64,000 nucleotides of DNA from Paludibacteraceae bacterium (GTDB lineage: Bacteria; Bacteroidota; Bacteroidia; Bacteroidales; Paludibacteraceae): the NCBI GenBank assembly GCA_017558065.1, contig JAFYWK010000029.1, positions 1 to 64,000 of the forward strand, written 5' to 3'. Positions 53,401 to 60,599 of this stretch are shown here, one piece after another. The translations under genes were made by a program, and so were the position numbers. Numbering within the stretch: position 1 is the stretch's first letter; each line of letters begins with the position of its first letter. The notes beneath the pieces were generated by a model. The model worked only from the letters and a program-made list of their open reading frames with translations. It was not told where the DNA came from and searched no databases.

Positions 53401-54053
53401 TCTTCGGATAGTCCATCTACTGTTTTCCACTCCATGAATCGGTCCTCGCCCGAAGTGATAGTGCCTGCTTTGGAAGTTACCAAGTCGCTCATCACGCAGA
53501 AGGCGTTATAGACAAATAGAGAGGGTATCTCTTGCATATAGTTGCGCAATTGTGCGTATGCTTCCGATACATTGGTTTCGGTGCGTGACGGTGATTTGAG
53601 CTCCATCACCACCAATGGCAAGCCATTGATAAAGACGATGACATCTGCTCGACGCACGGAATGTTCTTCTATGGACCATTGATTTGCCACTATGAAGTTG
53701 TTGCGCTTGGGCTGCTCGTAATCAATCAGTCGTACACATGTGGCACGTTGTTCTTTGCCATCAAAATAGGCAACATCTACACCATTCTGCAAATAATCTG
53801 TAAACACCTCATTGCGTTGCACAAGTGAGCCTGTGTCTATCTGTCGAATCTTATCTATGGCTTCTTGAATAGCCACTGCAGGCAGAGCTGGATTGATGGC
53901 AGCGAGCGACTGCTGCAAGCGGTCAAGAAATAGTGGCTCGGCGTAATCGCGCTCTATATCTGGACCGTAGATATACTCATACCCGAGTTGATCACGAAAC
54001 AACTCGATAATCGCTTGCTCGTAGTTGTTTTCTGTGAAGGTGTATTTGCTCAT
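50472..54053 (-). CDS. hsdR: Type I restriction subunit HsdR with C-terminal S24/LexA-like domain
   Basis: The 1193-residue product has an N-terminal nuclease domain (catalytic ELK in LPLVVMELKSPS) and a translocase with Walker A HTQGSGKS, DEAH box VVADEAHRSQ and TGTP (GFTGTPISF). A helical C-terminal region follows. Residues about 1050-1193 are unexpected for HsdR: YYPVYSVRAACGHFG, then AVGHSMEPRINDGDYCLF, then SYSIKEY, which is the S24/UmuD/LexA autoprotease layout. Candidate residues are the Cys1061-Gly1062 scissile pair, Ser1097 and Lys1142. The ATG at 54053 gives a 26-nt gap from abiEii; a longer reading overlaps it. The gene is separated from hsdM and hsdS and follows the AbiE pair. Confidence 0.92.
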   Translation of the reverse strand: MSKYTFTENNYEQAIIELFRDQLGYEYIYGPDIERDYAEPLFLDRLQQSLAAINPALPAVAIQEAIDKIRQIDTGSLVQRNEVFTDYLQNGVDVAYFDGKEQRATCVRLIDYEQPKRNNFIVANQWSIEEHSVRRADVIVFINGLPLVVMELKSPSRTETNVSEAYAQLRNYMQEIPSLFVYNAFCVMSDLVTSKAGTITSGEDRFMEWKTVDGLSEDNHFANFHILFCGMFQQERLIDILRDFICFSKDEKQSAKILAGYHQFYAVRKAIDSVKTATTTNGKGGVFWHTQGSGKSLSMVFFAKCLQRALSSPTIVVITDRTDLDNQLFGQFSKCADFLRQVPVQAKSRKHLSELLNGIEANGIFFTTMQKFEEGEEPLSQRRNIIVVADEAHRSQYGLTETIDKQTGKLKIGAARMVRNALPNATYIGFTGTPISFKDHSTREVFGDYIDIYDMTQAVKDGATRPVFYESRVVNLKLDEATLQRIDAEYDKLAEEAEEYAIEKSKRELARIDSLLGAEDTINSLVDDILTHYEDYRQYEQTGKAMIVAYSRPIAMKIYQRILQLRPLWTEKVAVVMTSGNQDPEEWRSIIGNDTHKKELEKRFKDNDSPLKIAIVVDMWLTGFDVPSLSTMYVFKPMAGHNLMQAIARVNRVFGDKQGGLVVDYVGIAAALKQAMKDYTVRDRENYGDTDISKTAYPEFQKRLEVCRDLLYGFDYSTFFGTSDLQRAKAISRGVDYLQSADKQDIKNQFVKEAQLLIQARSLCHSLLTYDERLNSAYFEAVRTLITRVEGRGKISLRDINERINALLKQTIKSDSVINLFADVQEEFSIFDAKFLSEIARMKEKNIAIEILKNLINERVKHYQHTNLIQAEKFSELLNRSLSNYLKGMLTNEEVIQELLSLANDISEAEKQGNELGLNSEEKSFYDALTKPEAVQDFYTNEELVAMTKELTDMLRKNRTIDWQKKESARAGMRRLVKRLLKKYNYPPEATENAMEIVIRQCEQWTDNNSDVRPSLKQPIETNEQVESIVETDIQSLILEEVDEEQQYLAYYPVYSVRAACGHFGHYEPAEQIGWMQVDGFGKKDNNKFIIQAVGHSMEPRINDGDYCLFQRYQGGSREGKIILAEHHGSVDTDYEGSYSIKEYHSTKKYNEFGEWEHESIALHPLNRSYDPIILSPEDIEEFCIIGEFVKVV

Positions 54054-54079
54054 AGTGGATGTGATTATAGGGATTATAA

Positions 54080-55024
54080 TTACTCTCTTATTTTCCAATG
54101 TGCCATTGGATGATTGCAGATATTATGGATTATTTCTGCATCTGCGAATAATAGTTCTGGTTTGTATTGTTTTGCAACAAAGGATTCGATAAATGCCATC
54201 TCACTATCTGTCCATTGTAATAAATTCTCCAAGAATGCCACTACCTCTATTTTAGCTGTCTCAAAATCAAACGCATCGCCTTTCTTAAGCATAGGCAGTA
54301 AGGTGGCACGAATTTGTGGAAATTTGATTTGTTTTATGCCGCTCAAGTCATACTTTGTACTTGGTTGCTCACTACCACCTACCGCTAAATAGAACAGAAC
54401 TATCTTACGCAACATAGCCAAGTCAAAATCCTTTATCAACTCACTATGTAGCAGATTATATACATCATACAAATCACGACAGGTATGTCGCTCTATCAAT
54501 GCTTTGATTTTACTGCCGAAGAGCTCTATCGAATGAAGTGTCCTAATAGGTATGTTTTGCAGAAAAGTCACATTGACCGTGCTAGTTTGAGGCACGAAAA
54601 TATGTTGCCGCATAGAATAGTTGATTTCTATCTTAATATTATCTCGATTGCCACCTGCATTTTGATAGAAGAACCCCCACGAATCTAGCGAGTGAGGATT
54701 CTTGGTGTTGGGACTGAGATTATACCCTTGGCTTGTCATATATGCCACTATCTCAGCGTTGATAGCGGCACGATGTTGTAACATCTCCTCGCGCGAACAG
54801 TCCTTATGAAAATCCAAATCAATGTCCACAGACAAACGGGGCATTTCAAAAACAGTTAAGTTGATCGCTGTACCGCCCTTCAATACCAAACAATTATTCA
54901 GTTTGTCGTTCTGCATGATGAATTGTAGCACATCCACCAGGCGCAACACCTTTTCCAAGTTATCGCGCAAGAAATGTGTATCGCTTGCCAATTGGGCTAT
55001 GTCGTTTTTGTTATACGAGTTCAT
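54080..55024 (-). CDS. abiEii: AbiEii-type nucleotidyltransferase toxin
   Basis: The 314-residue protein is an AbiEii/AbiGii-family nucleotidyltransferase. It has the motif LKGGTAINL followed by SVDIDLDF (two catalytic Asp), KIEINYS, and the C-terminal KALIERHTCRDLYDVYNL motif. In type IV toxin-antitoxin systems the family inhibits growth, and AbiE systems can block phage by abortive infection. Its start overlaps the antitoxin gene by 14 nt, and it is followed 26 nt later by hsdR, so all three are probably co-transcribed. Confidence 0.9.
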   Translation of the reverse strand: MNSYNKNDIAQLASDTHFLRDNLEKVLRLVDVLQFIMQNDKLNNCLVLKGGTAINLTVFEMPRLSVDIDLDFHKDCSREEMLQHRAAINAEIVAYMTSQGYNLSPNTKNPHSLDSWGFFYQNAGGNRDNIKIEINYSMRQHIFVPQTSTVNVTFLQNIPIRTLHSIELFGSKIKALIERHTCRDLYDVYNLLHSELIKDFDLAMLRKIVLFYLAVGGSEQPSTKYDLSGIKQIKFPQIRATLLPMLKKGDAFDFETAKIEVVAFLENLLQWTDSEMAFIESFVAKQYKPELLFADAEIIHNICNHPMAHWKIRE

Positions 55025-55769
55025 CTGTGTTTTGTTGATTGATGGTTAGTAGATTTTTAGGTGCATATAGTCGCCATGCTGCACTGAAGGTATCGCTATC
55101 GCCATCCGATGTGAGATAAGTGACACTCTCTTTGGCGTATTGTTTACAAGTATCTATCAAGTTGCTGGAAACTGGCAGATGTAGCTGTTCCAACAGGAAG
55201 CCCACCTTTTTATATAGTGCAATCTTATTATAGGTTTGTAAGATAGTCAGTAGCATTTCTTCGCGAATGTATTGCACGCTCATGAGGCAATTGGTCAGTT
55301 CTTCCCAGCCTCCGCATAGGTCAATACGATCGATACAATCAACCACTGTTCGCTCTACATTCGTCACGCGCACATGCGAATCGGCAATAGGCGTGTCGAT
55401 ACCTATATGCGTAGGGATTTGACGGAAGGTAAAGTGAATCCCATCAAACTCAAAGGCATTAAATGCTTGTTCGCCTCCGACTGCTACATCGTAATATACT
55501 TGATGTGCCAATCCGTGGTACTCCATGGCTGCATGATAAGCAACATAGGAACTTGGTGTAATAGCAGACGCTACTTGATACTTATTGGCTTCAGGCAAAT
55601 GGGTTGCAATGTTATTCGCACAGTACAACCCACGTCGTACTTTGGACACAAACCCTTGCTTCTGATAGCGCATAAGCAAAGTTTGTGCACTGCGTGTGTT
55701 GCCAACTTCTTGGGCTACATCTTGCAATGTGAACAATAATTTATTATGTAGAAAGGATAATAGATTCAT
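55011..55769 (-). CDS. abiEi: AbiEi-type antitoxin/transcriptional regulator
   Basis: The 252-residue protein has an N-terminal winged-helix part (FTLQDVAQEVGNTRSAQTLLMRYQKQGFV in pieces; RRGLYCAN). An AbiEi-like C-terminal domain follows (SYVAYHAAMEYHGLAHQVYYD, IADSHVRVTNVERTVVDCIDR in pieces). AbiEi antitoxins bind their own promoter and counter the AbiEii toxin. The promoter at 55791-55821 lies just upstream, so autoregulation of the abiEi-abiEii-hsdR unit is inferred. It overlaps abiEii by 14 nt. Confidence 0.85.
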   Translation of the reverse strand: MNLLSFLHNKLLFTLQDVAQEVGNTRSAQTLLMRYQKQGFVSKVRRGLYCANNIATHLPEANKYQVASAITPSSYVAYHAAMEYHGLAHQVYYDVAVGGEQAFNAFEFDGIHFTFRQIPTHIGIDTPIADSHVRVTNVERTVVDCIDRIDLCGGWEELTNCLMSVQYIREEMLLTILQTYNKIALYKKVGFLLEQLHLPVSSNLIDTCKQYAKESVTYLTSDGDSDTFSAAWRLYAPKNLLTINQQNTDELV

Positions 55770-55790
55770 CTGTTAGTTTCAAATTCTCCG

Positions 55791-55821
55791 CAAAGATACA
55801 ACAAATTATTGAATTATCAAA
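55791..55821 (-). promoter_or_regulatory. Promoter of abiEi-abiEii-hsdR
   Basis: Leftward -7 TATCTTTG (plus CAAAGATA 55791-55798) and -33 TTTG (plus CAAA 55818-55821), spacer 19 nt, about 20 nt before the abiEi start. Confidence 0.7.
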
Positions 55822-56052
55822 GAAAATATGAAACTTTTTGTTGTTTTTTGACAAAAAGATTATATATGTGTACACATTTGCGTAGAAATTGCCACGAGTT
55901 CTTTGCTGGTTAGGCGACCTGAAGGAGTGCGACGGAACGCACTCCGAGCACAGCGCCCGAAAAGTCCCCACTTTGAGGAATCAGCGCAAGCATAGAACTA
56001 AATGAGGACATCTCTAGGACATCTATGGGCTTTCTGTGAACTAAATGTGGTT

Positions 56053-56100
56053 GGCTGTCAGTTCGCAGACCACTCCGTTACCACTCTGATGTTCACGGGG
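56053..56100. repeat. Dispersed repeat copy 3
   Basis: GGCTGTCAGTTCGCAGACCA, then CTCCGTTACCACTCTGATGT, then TCACGGGG. It is in direct orientation to 50171-50230, so the two copies bracket the hsdR-abiE segment. Confidence 0.78.
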
Positions 56101-56140
56101 TGAAAAACGATTTCATGTATAAATGTCCTGAATGTAATGT

Positions 56141-56557
56141 TTATAGTAATTGAAAGAACATTCCTAACAAGAATAGTACTGAAATTACTATAAGAAAAGA
56201 AAATTTTACACATAGCCAGACAAAACTTCTCTTTGAGAATTTATTCATTCGTTTTTCATGTTCGGGAAAGTTGTCATCAACCGATGTTTCTTTTTCAAAC
56301 TTAAAATATTCTCGTCTATAACTTACAGAGTCCCAAAAGTAATGTACTATGTCTGCTAATAGATATAAAAATGCAGCGAATAATGCTATTCTTAACCACC
56401 AATTAATACATAAAAAGCTTTCGGCATTGATTGTCAACCAAATAGTAGCAATTATTGCATAAATAATATACCTTGCCAACGATGATACATTACTTGATTG
56501 TTTGTAATGATAATCCTGGCATTCACTCAATAATTGTATTTTTTTATCATTAGCCAT
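56141..56557 (-). CDS. Small multi-pass membrane protein in the RM operon
   Basis: Reading from the ATG at 56557 (MANDKKIQLLSECQDYHYKQ) gives 138 residues. There are two central hydrophobic segments (SLARYIIYAIIATIWLTI and WWLRIALFAAFLYLLADIV), a charged cytoplasmic loop (RREYFKFEKE) and a C-terminal hydrophobic segment (FVWLCVKFSFLIVISVLFLL). This start lies 1 nt after the stop of the 35-residue gene; an upstream ATG (56608) would overlap it. The stretch is strongly AT-rich. No family was recognised. Position after hsdS and another membrane protein suggests a defence accessory role, an inference only. Confidence 0.6.
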   Translation of the reverse strand: MANDKKIQLLSECQDYHYKQSSNVSSLARYIIYAIIATIWLTINAESFLCINWWLRIALFAAFLYLLADIVHYFWDSVSYRREYFKFEKETSVDDNFPEHEKRMNKFSKRSFVWLCVKFSFLIVISVLFLLGMFFQLL

Positions 56558-56558
56558 A

Positions 56559-56666
56559 TTATGTTCGTGATTTTCCAGAAGGTCCTGCTGAGTTCTCACT
56601 AGTACCACCTTTAGGATATATAATCCGTACTTTAGTTGGCTCTTTAGGTAAATTGATTTTTCCCAT
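56559..56666 (-). CDS. 35-residue small protein
   Basis: The ORF (MGKINLPKEPTKVRIIYPKG, ending GPSGKSRT) is basic and rich in Pro, Gly and Ser, with no hydrophobic segment. It sits 39 nt after the 279-residue membrane protein gene and 1 nt before the start of the next membrane protein gene. That tight packing argues for a real gene. No family is recognised. It could be a leader peptide for translational coupling or a small partner protein. Confidence 0.5.
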   Translation of the reverse strand: MGKINLPKEPTKVRIIYPKGGTSENSAGPSGKSRT

Positions 56667-56705
56667 GATTACAGATGTTTAAATATTGTTCTATTTCATA
56701 ATATT

Positions 56706-57545
56706 TTAGGAGAAATATTCATCTATATTTTGTTTGATAACCTGAATATTATTAAGACTAGTATCTTTTACTACTTCATCTATTAATGGTGCAACTTTTT
56801 CTACAAGAACTTTATGTAGATTTAATACTTTAACTGTTTTATGATTTGTTTTTATTGTAATTAAGCCAACACTATTCAATGTTACAAGTATACCTGCTGT
56901 ATATTCTCTTAACGAAATTGGCAATAAATCCAAATCCCAATCTTTATTACATTCTTTCGCCTTTTTACAAATATATACTACAATAATCTGTAGAGGAACA
57001 ATATTGTGTATAGTTTGGTTCTCCCCTTCAGTGTGTGGAGGAGTATATGATTCTACACGTGCTACTTGAGTGGTTTCACTAGGTATCATCATTTCAAACA
57101 TCTTATTTGTTTTTTCATCAACATTATTTATTGATTCAATAATACGAGTGATATTGTCTTGTAATTCTTTTGCAGAATCAGAATATGTAGCAGTAGCAGT
57201 CCTCACATCTTCTGCTGCTTTGTTTAATCGCTCTATCTGAGTGGAGTTGCTACTATTCGTGTAATAAGAATAAATAATTGTTATTACTGCCAAGATAATG
57301 GATATCAGTGCAGATGCTAAAGATATAAAGTCTAAAACATTCCTATCTTGACAAAAACAATGAGAGAATATTGTTATTGCCAATAATAGTAATGCGCTTG
57401 CAAGAAATATATACGATCCCCAACTTCTTTGTTGAGATTTATACACTCTATATGCAGACACTCCGATTAGACATACTATTACAATGGTGCTACAGATAAT
57501 AATCGTTTGTAAAATACAAGGTCTAATACTTAAAATTGTTTCCAT
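56706..57545 (-). CDS. Membrane protein with coiled coil, unknown function
   Basis: The 279-residue product has three N-terminal hydrophobic segments (about 10-33, 43-62, 71-95). A coiled-coil region follows (about 100-150, IERLNKAAEDVRTATATYSDSAKELQDNI in pieces). The soluble C-terminal domain (about 185-279) contains alternating beta and helix, possibly a winged-helix-like fold (ISLREYTAGILVTLNSVGLI). It lies 23 nt after hsdS. The gene is markedly AT-rich compared with hsdM and hsdR, pointing to separate acquisition. No family was recognised. Confidence 0.65.
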   Translation of the reverse strand: METILSIRPCILQTIIICSTIVIVCLIGVSAYRVYKSQQRSWGSYIFLASALLLLAITIFSHCFCQDRNVLDFISLASALISIILAVITIIYSYYTNSSNSTQIERLNKAAEDVRTATATYSDSAKELQDNITRIIESINNVDEKTNKMFEMMIPSETTQVARVESYTPPHTEGENQTIHNIVPLQIIVVYICKKAKECNKDWDLDLLPISLREYTAGILVTLNSVGLITIKTNHKTVKVLNLHKVLVEKVAPLIDEVVKDTSLNNIQVIKQNIDEYFS

Positions 57546-57568
57546 GATATTTATAATTTAAATGATGA

Positions 57569-58759
57569 CTATACTTTTATCTCTCCACTCATTAACTTTG
57601 GTAATAAAGTATCGCGCAACTGTGCGAGATATGATGACTCAACGATGTTATTTGTCAATGTATGTATAATGTTATTAAATCGATTACCGAAATCCTTCAA
57701 AACCTCATTAGAGGGAATAATTAGTGGAAGCTTACCAGTTTCTATTGGACTAAGATTCATTTGTGCAGTTCCGCGCGCAATACTAATCATTCGTGCTTTC
57801 ATATCTTCTTGACGGAATAGTGCATATACAAACAATCGATTATATTCTTCTTTTGGGTGCAATTTAGCAACACGTTGGTTTAATAAACAATTTTCAGTAT
57901 CAACCAAACAACACCTACCAACATTCCCTGTTAATGATAGTAGAATATCTTCCTTTTTTAATTTGCACCATTGGGGCATTTGGGGTGGAATTATATCCAA
58001 ACAATCAGCACCGTCTAATGACATATTGCCATCTTGTACCCCTTTTATAGTTATTAACTTATACAAACCTTTTTCTACAAAATCAGATGATTTGAAGGCA
58101 AAACCATTGAGCAAGTCTACAATATTCGAAATCGTTCCCACTCTCCAATCTTCTGGCATTTTACCGCCAAAAGGTTCAAAGTCCACAAACCATGATTTAT
58201 AGAGTGCTTGGGCTTGTTGTTCGAGGTTGGTAGTGATACGACGGTTTAACTCTATTTTATCATCTATCGCGCTTAATATATCTGCAATGCGCTTTTGCGT
58301 TTCAAGAGGAGGTACACAAACAGGAAAGTCTCTTAGATTCTTTAGTGTTAAATATCCCTGTGTAGAGCCAGTAATTCTGGAATTGATATATTTTTTTGCT
58401 TCGGGAGATTGCAACCAGTAGTACATCCATAAACTTTTTGCAGCATCACCTCCCATCTTAAAGATACCCATATTTTTTACTGCAAAATCTACATTGGGTA
58501 TTGTTACTCGATGAATATTCCCTATAGTACCTATCATACTGAAAAGGATATCGTACTGTTCAACTTTACTCCTTTGTATGATTTTATTATAATCTTCTTC
58601 TGTTATCTTATTAGCAGAAGAGAAATCTATTTCAAAAGACTTCAGATGTTTAGATGTAATCAAATATCGTCCAGAAGGTTGGGGTTTGGGACTATCATGT
58701 GTTCCATCTGTAACTGTCAAACAAAAATCATCTGCTCTATATGTCTTCCACTTGCTCAT
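57569..58759 (-). CDS. hsdS: Type I restriction-modification specificity subunit HsdS
   Basis: The 396-residue protein has two target-recognition domains (about 1-160 and 205-350), each followed by a conserved helical region. The first helix starts PPLETQKRIADILSAIDDKIELNRR in pieces and the second ends LAQLRDTLLPKLMSGEIKV. These helices space the two half-sites of the bipartite target. No truncated second hsdS or inversion site is seen, so shuffling is not evident. The gene follows the OLD-like nuclease by 6 nt and is AT-rich. Confidence 0.93.
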   Translation of the reverse strand: MSKWKTYRADDFCLTVTDGTHDSPKPQPSGRYLITSKHLKSFEIDFSSANKITEEDYNKIIQRSKVEQYDILFSMIGTIGNIHRVTIPNVDFAVKNMGIFKMGGDAAKSLWMYYWLQSPEAKKYINSRITGSTQGYLTLKNLRDFPVCVPPLETQKRIADILSAIDDKIELNRRITTNLEQQAQALYKSWFVDFEPFGGKMPEDWRVGTISNIVDLLNGFAFKSSDFVEKGLYKLITIKGVQDGNMSLDGADCLDIIPPQMPQWCKLKKEDILLSLTGNVGRCCLVDTENCLLNQRVAKLHPKEEYNRLFVYALFRQEDMKARMISIARGTAQMNLSPIETGKLPLIIPSNEVLKDFGNRFNNIIHTLTNNIVESSYLAQLRDTLLPKLMSGEIKV

Positions 58760-58765
58760 AGTGCT

Positions 58766-60583
58766 TTATACAAATTTATAAGAGTTCAACTGACCTAAAA
58801 GTTTATCAAATTTATTCACTGTTTCATCAGATAGTTCTATTTTTTCTTTATTAATTAAAGCACTTTGTATTGCTGTATTGAATGCACTTTTTTTGAATGA
58901 ATTTAGCGTAGGGTCGAAATGTTTACTAATAGAGATTTTTTCTTCCTCAGAAAAAATATTTTCCATAGTGACAGTTCCTATTTCTGAATTTAGATCATTA
59001 TATGTTTTTATATTTTTAGCAATTATATCTCCAAAGATTTTTAAATATGTTTGTTGTGCTTTGAGTCCTGCTTTATCTGCATCTAGCAATATCATATATG
59101 GTTTATTCCATGCCATGTATAATTGAATAACAGAATGATTCTTTTCGCATCCTGCCCCTGGAAGGAGATGTATTTTTTTATATTTTTTATTCAATATAAC
59201 CTCGTTGATATAGCGCAATGTATAGTAATCATTTTTACCCTCTGTAATAATGATATTAGGTACCTTTTCTAATAAGCCTGGTTGATATTCTAATGTATCT
59301 AAAACCGGCTGAAAATAATCTTGTTGATTGGGAAATTCTGCGACAAAATGTTTGTATGGAACTGCTGTTATATTTGTTACTTTTCTATAACCAAAAGGAT
59401 TGGCATAGTCCACCGCTTCGTTTTTTACAACAAAAGCCCCCTCCAACCACTTCGGATTAATCATATGATGACTATGTGTTGTATATAATAATTTGAGAGG
59501 TTTATTCTCATCTTCTACAAAGTGTTCAAATGTCGCTAGTAATTTTTTTTGAGCTGTAGAGTGAAGGTTTGAAGCTGGTTCATCCAATAGAAATAATGTT
59601 TCTCCCAAATCGGTCTTTCTATTTTTTCTAAAAAGGATGAAGAACAAAAATGAGAAAAACCATCTAAAGCCAACACTTCTTTCTGATATGTAGAAAGAAT
59701 CCGAATTTTCTTCAATGTGAATTTCTACATAAAAATCCGGATCGGTATTTCTTGCTTGGTCTGTTGACAAATCAAAATGTAATTCAATCTTTGCCGTTGT
59801 CTCGGCAGATTTAAACAAATTACCCCAACTGGCAAAAACTTGACGTGTTATATATTCTTGTAAAAGATTTTTTCTTGCTCTAAAAATATCTTTTGCTCCA
59901 ATATCTTGTTGAATATAGATTTCGTATAACGACTTTTCAATGCTACCATTGCCTTCTATGACTTCTTGTACGATATCTTCTATAATATCTTTATATGCTT
60001 TATTATTCCCCTTATCCGCTCTCGGTCCGTATAGATATATTCTATCAGGAAATTCAAATAATAGATTTTTGTAATATACAATTCTAGGCATTAATGAATC
60101 TTCAATATAATGAACTATCGCTTGCCAATGATCATTAGTATCATCTAAAGATATATACTTCCTACTATTGGTCTTTTGTACTTCTACAGACAAATTCCAA
60201 TAAGAAATTAATTCTTGAAATCTAGAACTTTTAAATTTCCAACAAGAATTAATAGTAAAAAAAGCAATAGGTTTAAATTTAGAATATCCGAACTCTTTAA
60301 GTTTTTTTAATATCCTTTTATTATCTTCTTCATCAACTTCTACATATGCTGAGATTGAGATATCGTTATTAAATGACGCTTTTAGGTGTTTGGGAATTAA
60401 TTTCTGCGCTTCAATTGGATTCCATTTATTACCGATAGCATTAATCGCTTCAAGTATAGTTGTTTTTCCACTTTCATTTAAGCCAACAAAAGTGTGGATA
60501 CGATTATACGGTTGTTTAGATAAATCTATGGTTAGATTCTCTATTCCTTTGAAATTTCTTATTTCAAATTTTGTATATCTCAT
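58766..60583 (-). CDS. OLD-family ATP-dependent nuclease (AAA ATPase plus TOPRIM)
   Basis: The 605-residue protein begins MRYTKFEIRNFKGIENLTID with Walker A GLNESGKTT (about 34-42). It has a signature-like region (SERSVGFRWFF), Walker B LFLLDEPASNLH (about 336) and the H-loop TTHSHHM. The C-terminal TOPRIM part has ITEGKNDYYTL (about 444, catalytic Glu) and MILLDADKAGLK (about 500, DxD). This is the layout of OLD nucleases, which degrade DNA in phage defence. No UvrD-like GajB partner is present. It is wedged between hsdM (16-nt gap) and hsdS (6-nt gap) and is strongly AT-rich, so it appears to have been inserted in the RM operon. Confidence 0.88.
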   Translation of the reverse strand: MRYTKFEIRNFKGIENLTIDLSKQPYNRIHTFVGLNESGKTTILEAINAIGNKWNPIEAQKLIPKHLKASFNNDISISAYVEVDEEDNKRILKKLKEFGYSKFKPIAFFTINSCWKFKSSRFQELISYWNLSVEVQKTNSRKYISLDDTNDHWQAIVHYIEDSLMPRIVYYKNLLFEFPDRIYLYGPRADKGNNKAYKDIIEDIVQEVIEGNGSIEKSLYEIYIQQDIGAKDIFRARKNLLQEYITRQVFASWGNLFKSAETTAKIELHFDLSTDQARNTDPDFYVEIHIEENSDSFYISERSVGFRWFFSFLFFILFRKNRKTDLGETLFLLDEPASNLHSTAQKKLLATFEHFVEDENKPLKLLYTTHSHHMINPKWLEGAFVVKNEAVDYANPFGYRKVTNITAVPYKHFVAEFPNQQDYFQPVLDTLEYQPGLLEKVPNIIITEGKNDYYTLRYINEVILNKKYKKIHLLPGAGCEKNHSVIQLYMAWNKPYMILLDADKAGLKAQQTYLKIFGDIIAKNIKTYNDLNSEIGTVTMENIFSEEEKISISKHFDPTLNSFKKSAFNTAIQSALINKEKIELSDETVNKFDKLLGQLNSYKFV

Positions 60584-60599
60584 AATTTATTATATAATT

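Larger units (their letters stand above)
55770..56140. other. Spacer upstream of the AbiE pair
   Basis: No gene is seen. It holds the abiE promoter (55791-55821), an 8-bp hairpin (GGAGTGCG 55924-55931 with CGCACTCC 55938-55945) and a copy of the dispersed repeat (56053-56100). GAGCACAGCGC near 55947 recurs at the DinD-cassette edge near 36194. Confidence 0.65.

Noticed and set aside
57569..58759. Phase-variable hsdS shuffling
   Set aside because: Only one hsdS is present and no partial hsdS, inverted repeats or recombinase lie nearby.
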